Of a stretch of DNA of 64,000 bases, positions 63,919 through 64,000 are shown one piece after another. The stretch is from contig NZ_CP130713.1 of assembly GCF_030553055.1 (NCBI RefSeq), positions 4,402,001 to 4,466,000 on the forward strand, in the 5' to 3' direction. The notes beneath the pieces are model-generated. The model was not told the DNA's origin. It saw only the letters and a list, made by a program, of their open reading frames with translations, and ran no database searches. Made by a program: the position numbers and the translations under genes. This stretch comes from Streptomyces sp. XD-27 (GTDB lineage: Bacteria; Actinomycetota; Actinomycetes; Streptomycetales; Streptomycetaceae). Numbering within the stretch: position 1 is the first letter of the stretch; each line of letters begins with the position of its first letter.

Positions 63919-64000
63919 TCAGGCCGGCTGAGGGGTGGCCAAGGCTCGTTCGTCGAGGACGAAGGCGGGGTCGACCTGGGCGGCCAGGTCGACGCCCGTC
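63919..64000 (-). CDS. 3' end of a gene entering from the right edge
   Basis: A minus-strand frame reads to the stop at 63919 with codon use like nearby genes (TGVDLAAQVDPAFVLDERAL) and is followed by the terminator at 63862. The product is not identifiable from 26 residues. Confidence 0.4.
   Translation of the reverse strand, partial: TGVDLAAQVDPAFVLDERALATPQPA

Noticed and set aside
63749..63931. Small plus-strand gene near the right end
   Set aside because: It runs through the strong terminator at 63862-63899 and has no ribosome binding site.

Overview
The window is high-GC DNA from a Streptomyces or close relative. The evidence is strong third-codon G/C bias, many GTG and TTG starts, a WhiB-like (WblA) protein, MocR-type GntR regulators, a SigE-type sigma factor, and the order SRP RNA-dnaX-ybaB-recR-lysC-asd. 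No names were checked against a database; all calls come from reading the sequence.

Layout. (1) 1-10.6 kb: small divergent regulator/enzyme pairs (TetR/F420-type reductase, MocR/AhpD-like, PadR/membrane protein, TetR/NmrA-like), a secreted M6-type protease and a DUF523 protein. (2) 10.7-17.8 kb: an accessory stretch with many broken genes. It holds halves of E1-beta and E1-alpha, an orphan MbtH, a ketosynthase scrap and an internally deleted glycosyltransferase, plus an intact TetR / RibD-like reductase / VOC-cupin / GNAT set. (3) 17.8-22.0 kb: a MocR regulator / class-V aminotransferase / MFS exporter cassette, bracketed by two copies of a terminator plus an identical 21-bp sequence; the second copy abuts tRNA-Ser. 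(4) 22.1-29.6 kb: core housekeeping genes, namely SRP RNA, dnaX, ybaB, recR, a DUF5063 gene, then aspartokinase-asd. (5) 30-41.3 kb: sigma factor with a membrane partner, SURF1, an S9 peptidase, a methyltransferase, P450, AhpD-like and SDR genes, and a membrane-anchored beta-lactamase-fold protein. (6) 41.6-61.2 kb: tRNA-Pro, then a block whose order matches, from memory, the M. tuberculosis Rv3683-Rv3667 region. It holds a metallophosphoesterase, YqeY, bifunctional PBP, WblA, two ArsA-like ATPases, DUF4177, RidA, NUDIX, MBL hydrolase, Crp, Nth, a CoA-type NUDIX, a MarP-like protease, an epoxide-hydrolase-like enzyme, a holin-like protein, NhaA and acetyl-CoA synthetase. (7) 61.3-64 kb: a SulP transporter fused to a beta-carbonic anhydrase.

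Themes. Several regulator/target pairs carry visible inverted repeats at their starts. Core operons are translationally coupled by ATGA/GTGA overlaps (recR-DUF5063, lysC-asd, sigma-partner, NUDIX-MBL, nth-NUDIX). Many genes end in short tandem repeats (12-31 bp units) at or just after the stop codon, each with a different sequence. At five places a gene is broken by one missing base in a G or C run, including in dnaX; these look more like consensus errors than biology.

The least explained items are the tRNA-Ser-linked MocR/aminotransferase/MFS cassette with overlapping divergent start codons, the asymmetric ArsA-like pair beside WblA and PBP, the sigma factor/membrane partner pair, and the 3'-end tandem repeats. 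I did not find a clearly new defence or mobile system, and no CRISPR array or transposase.
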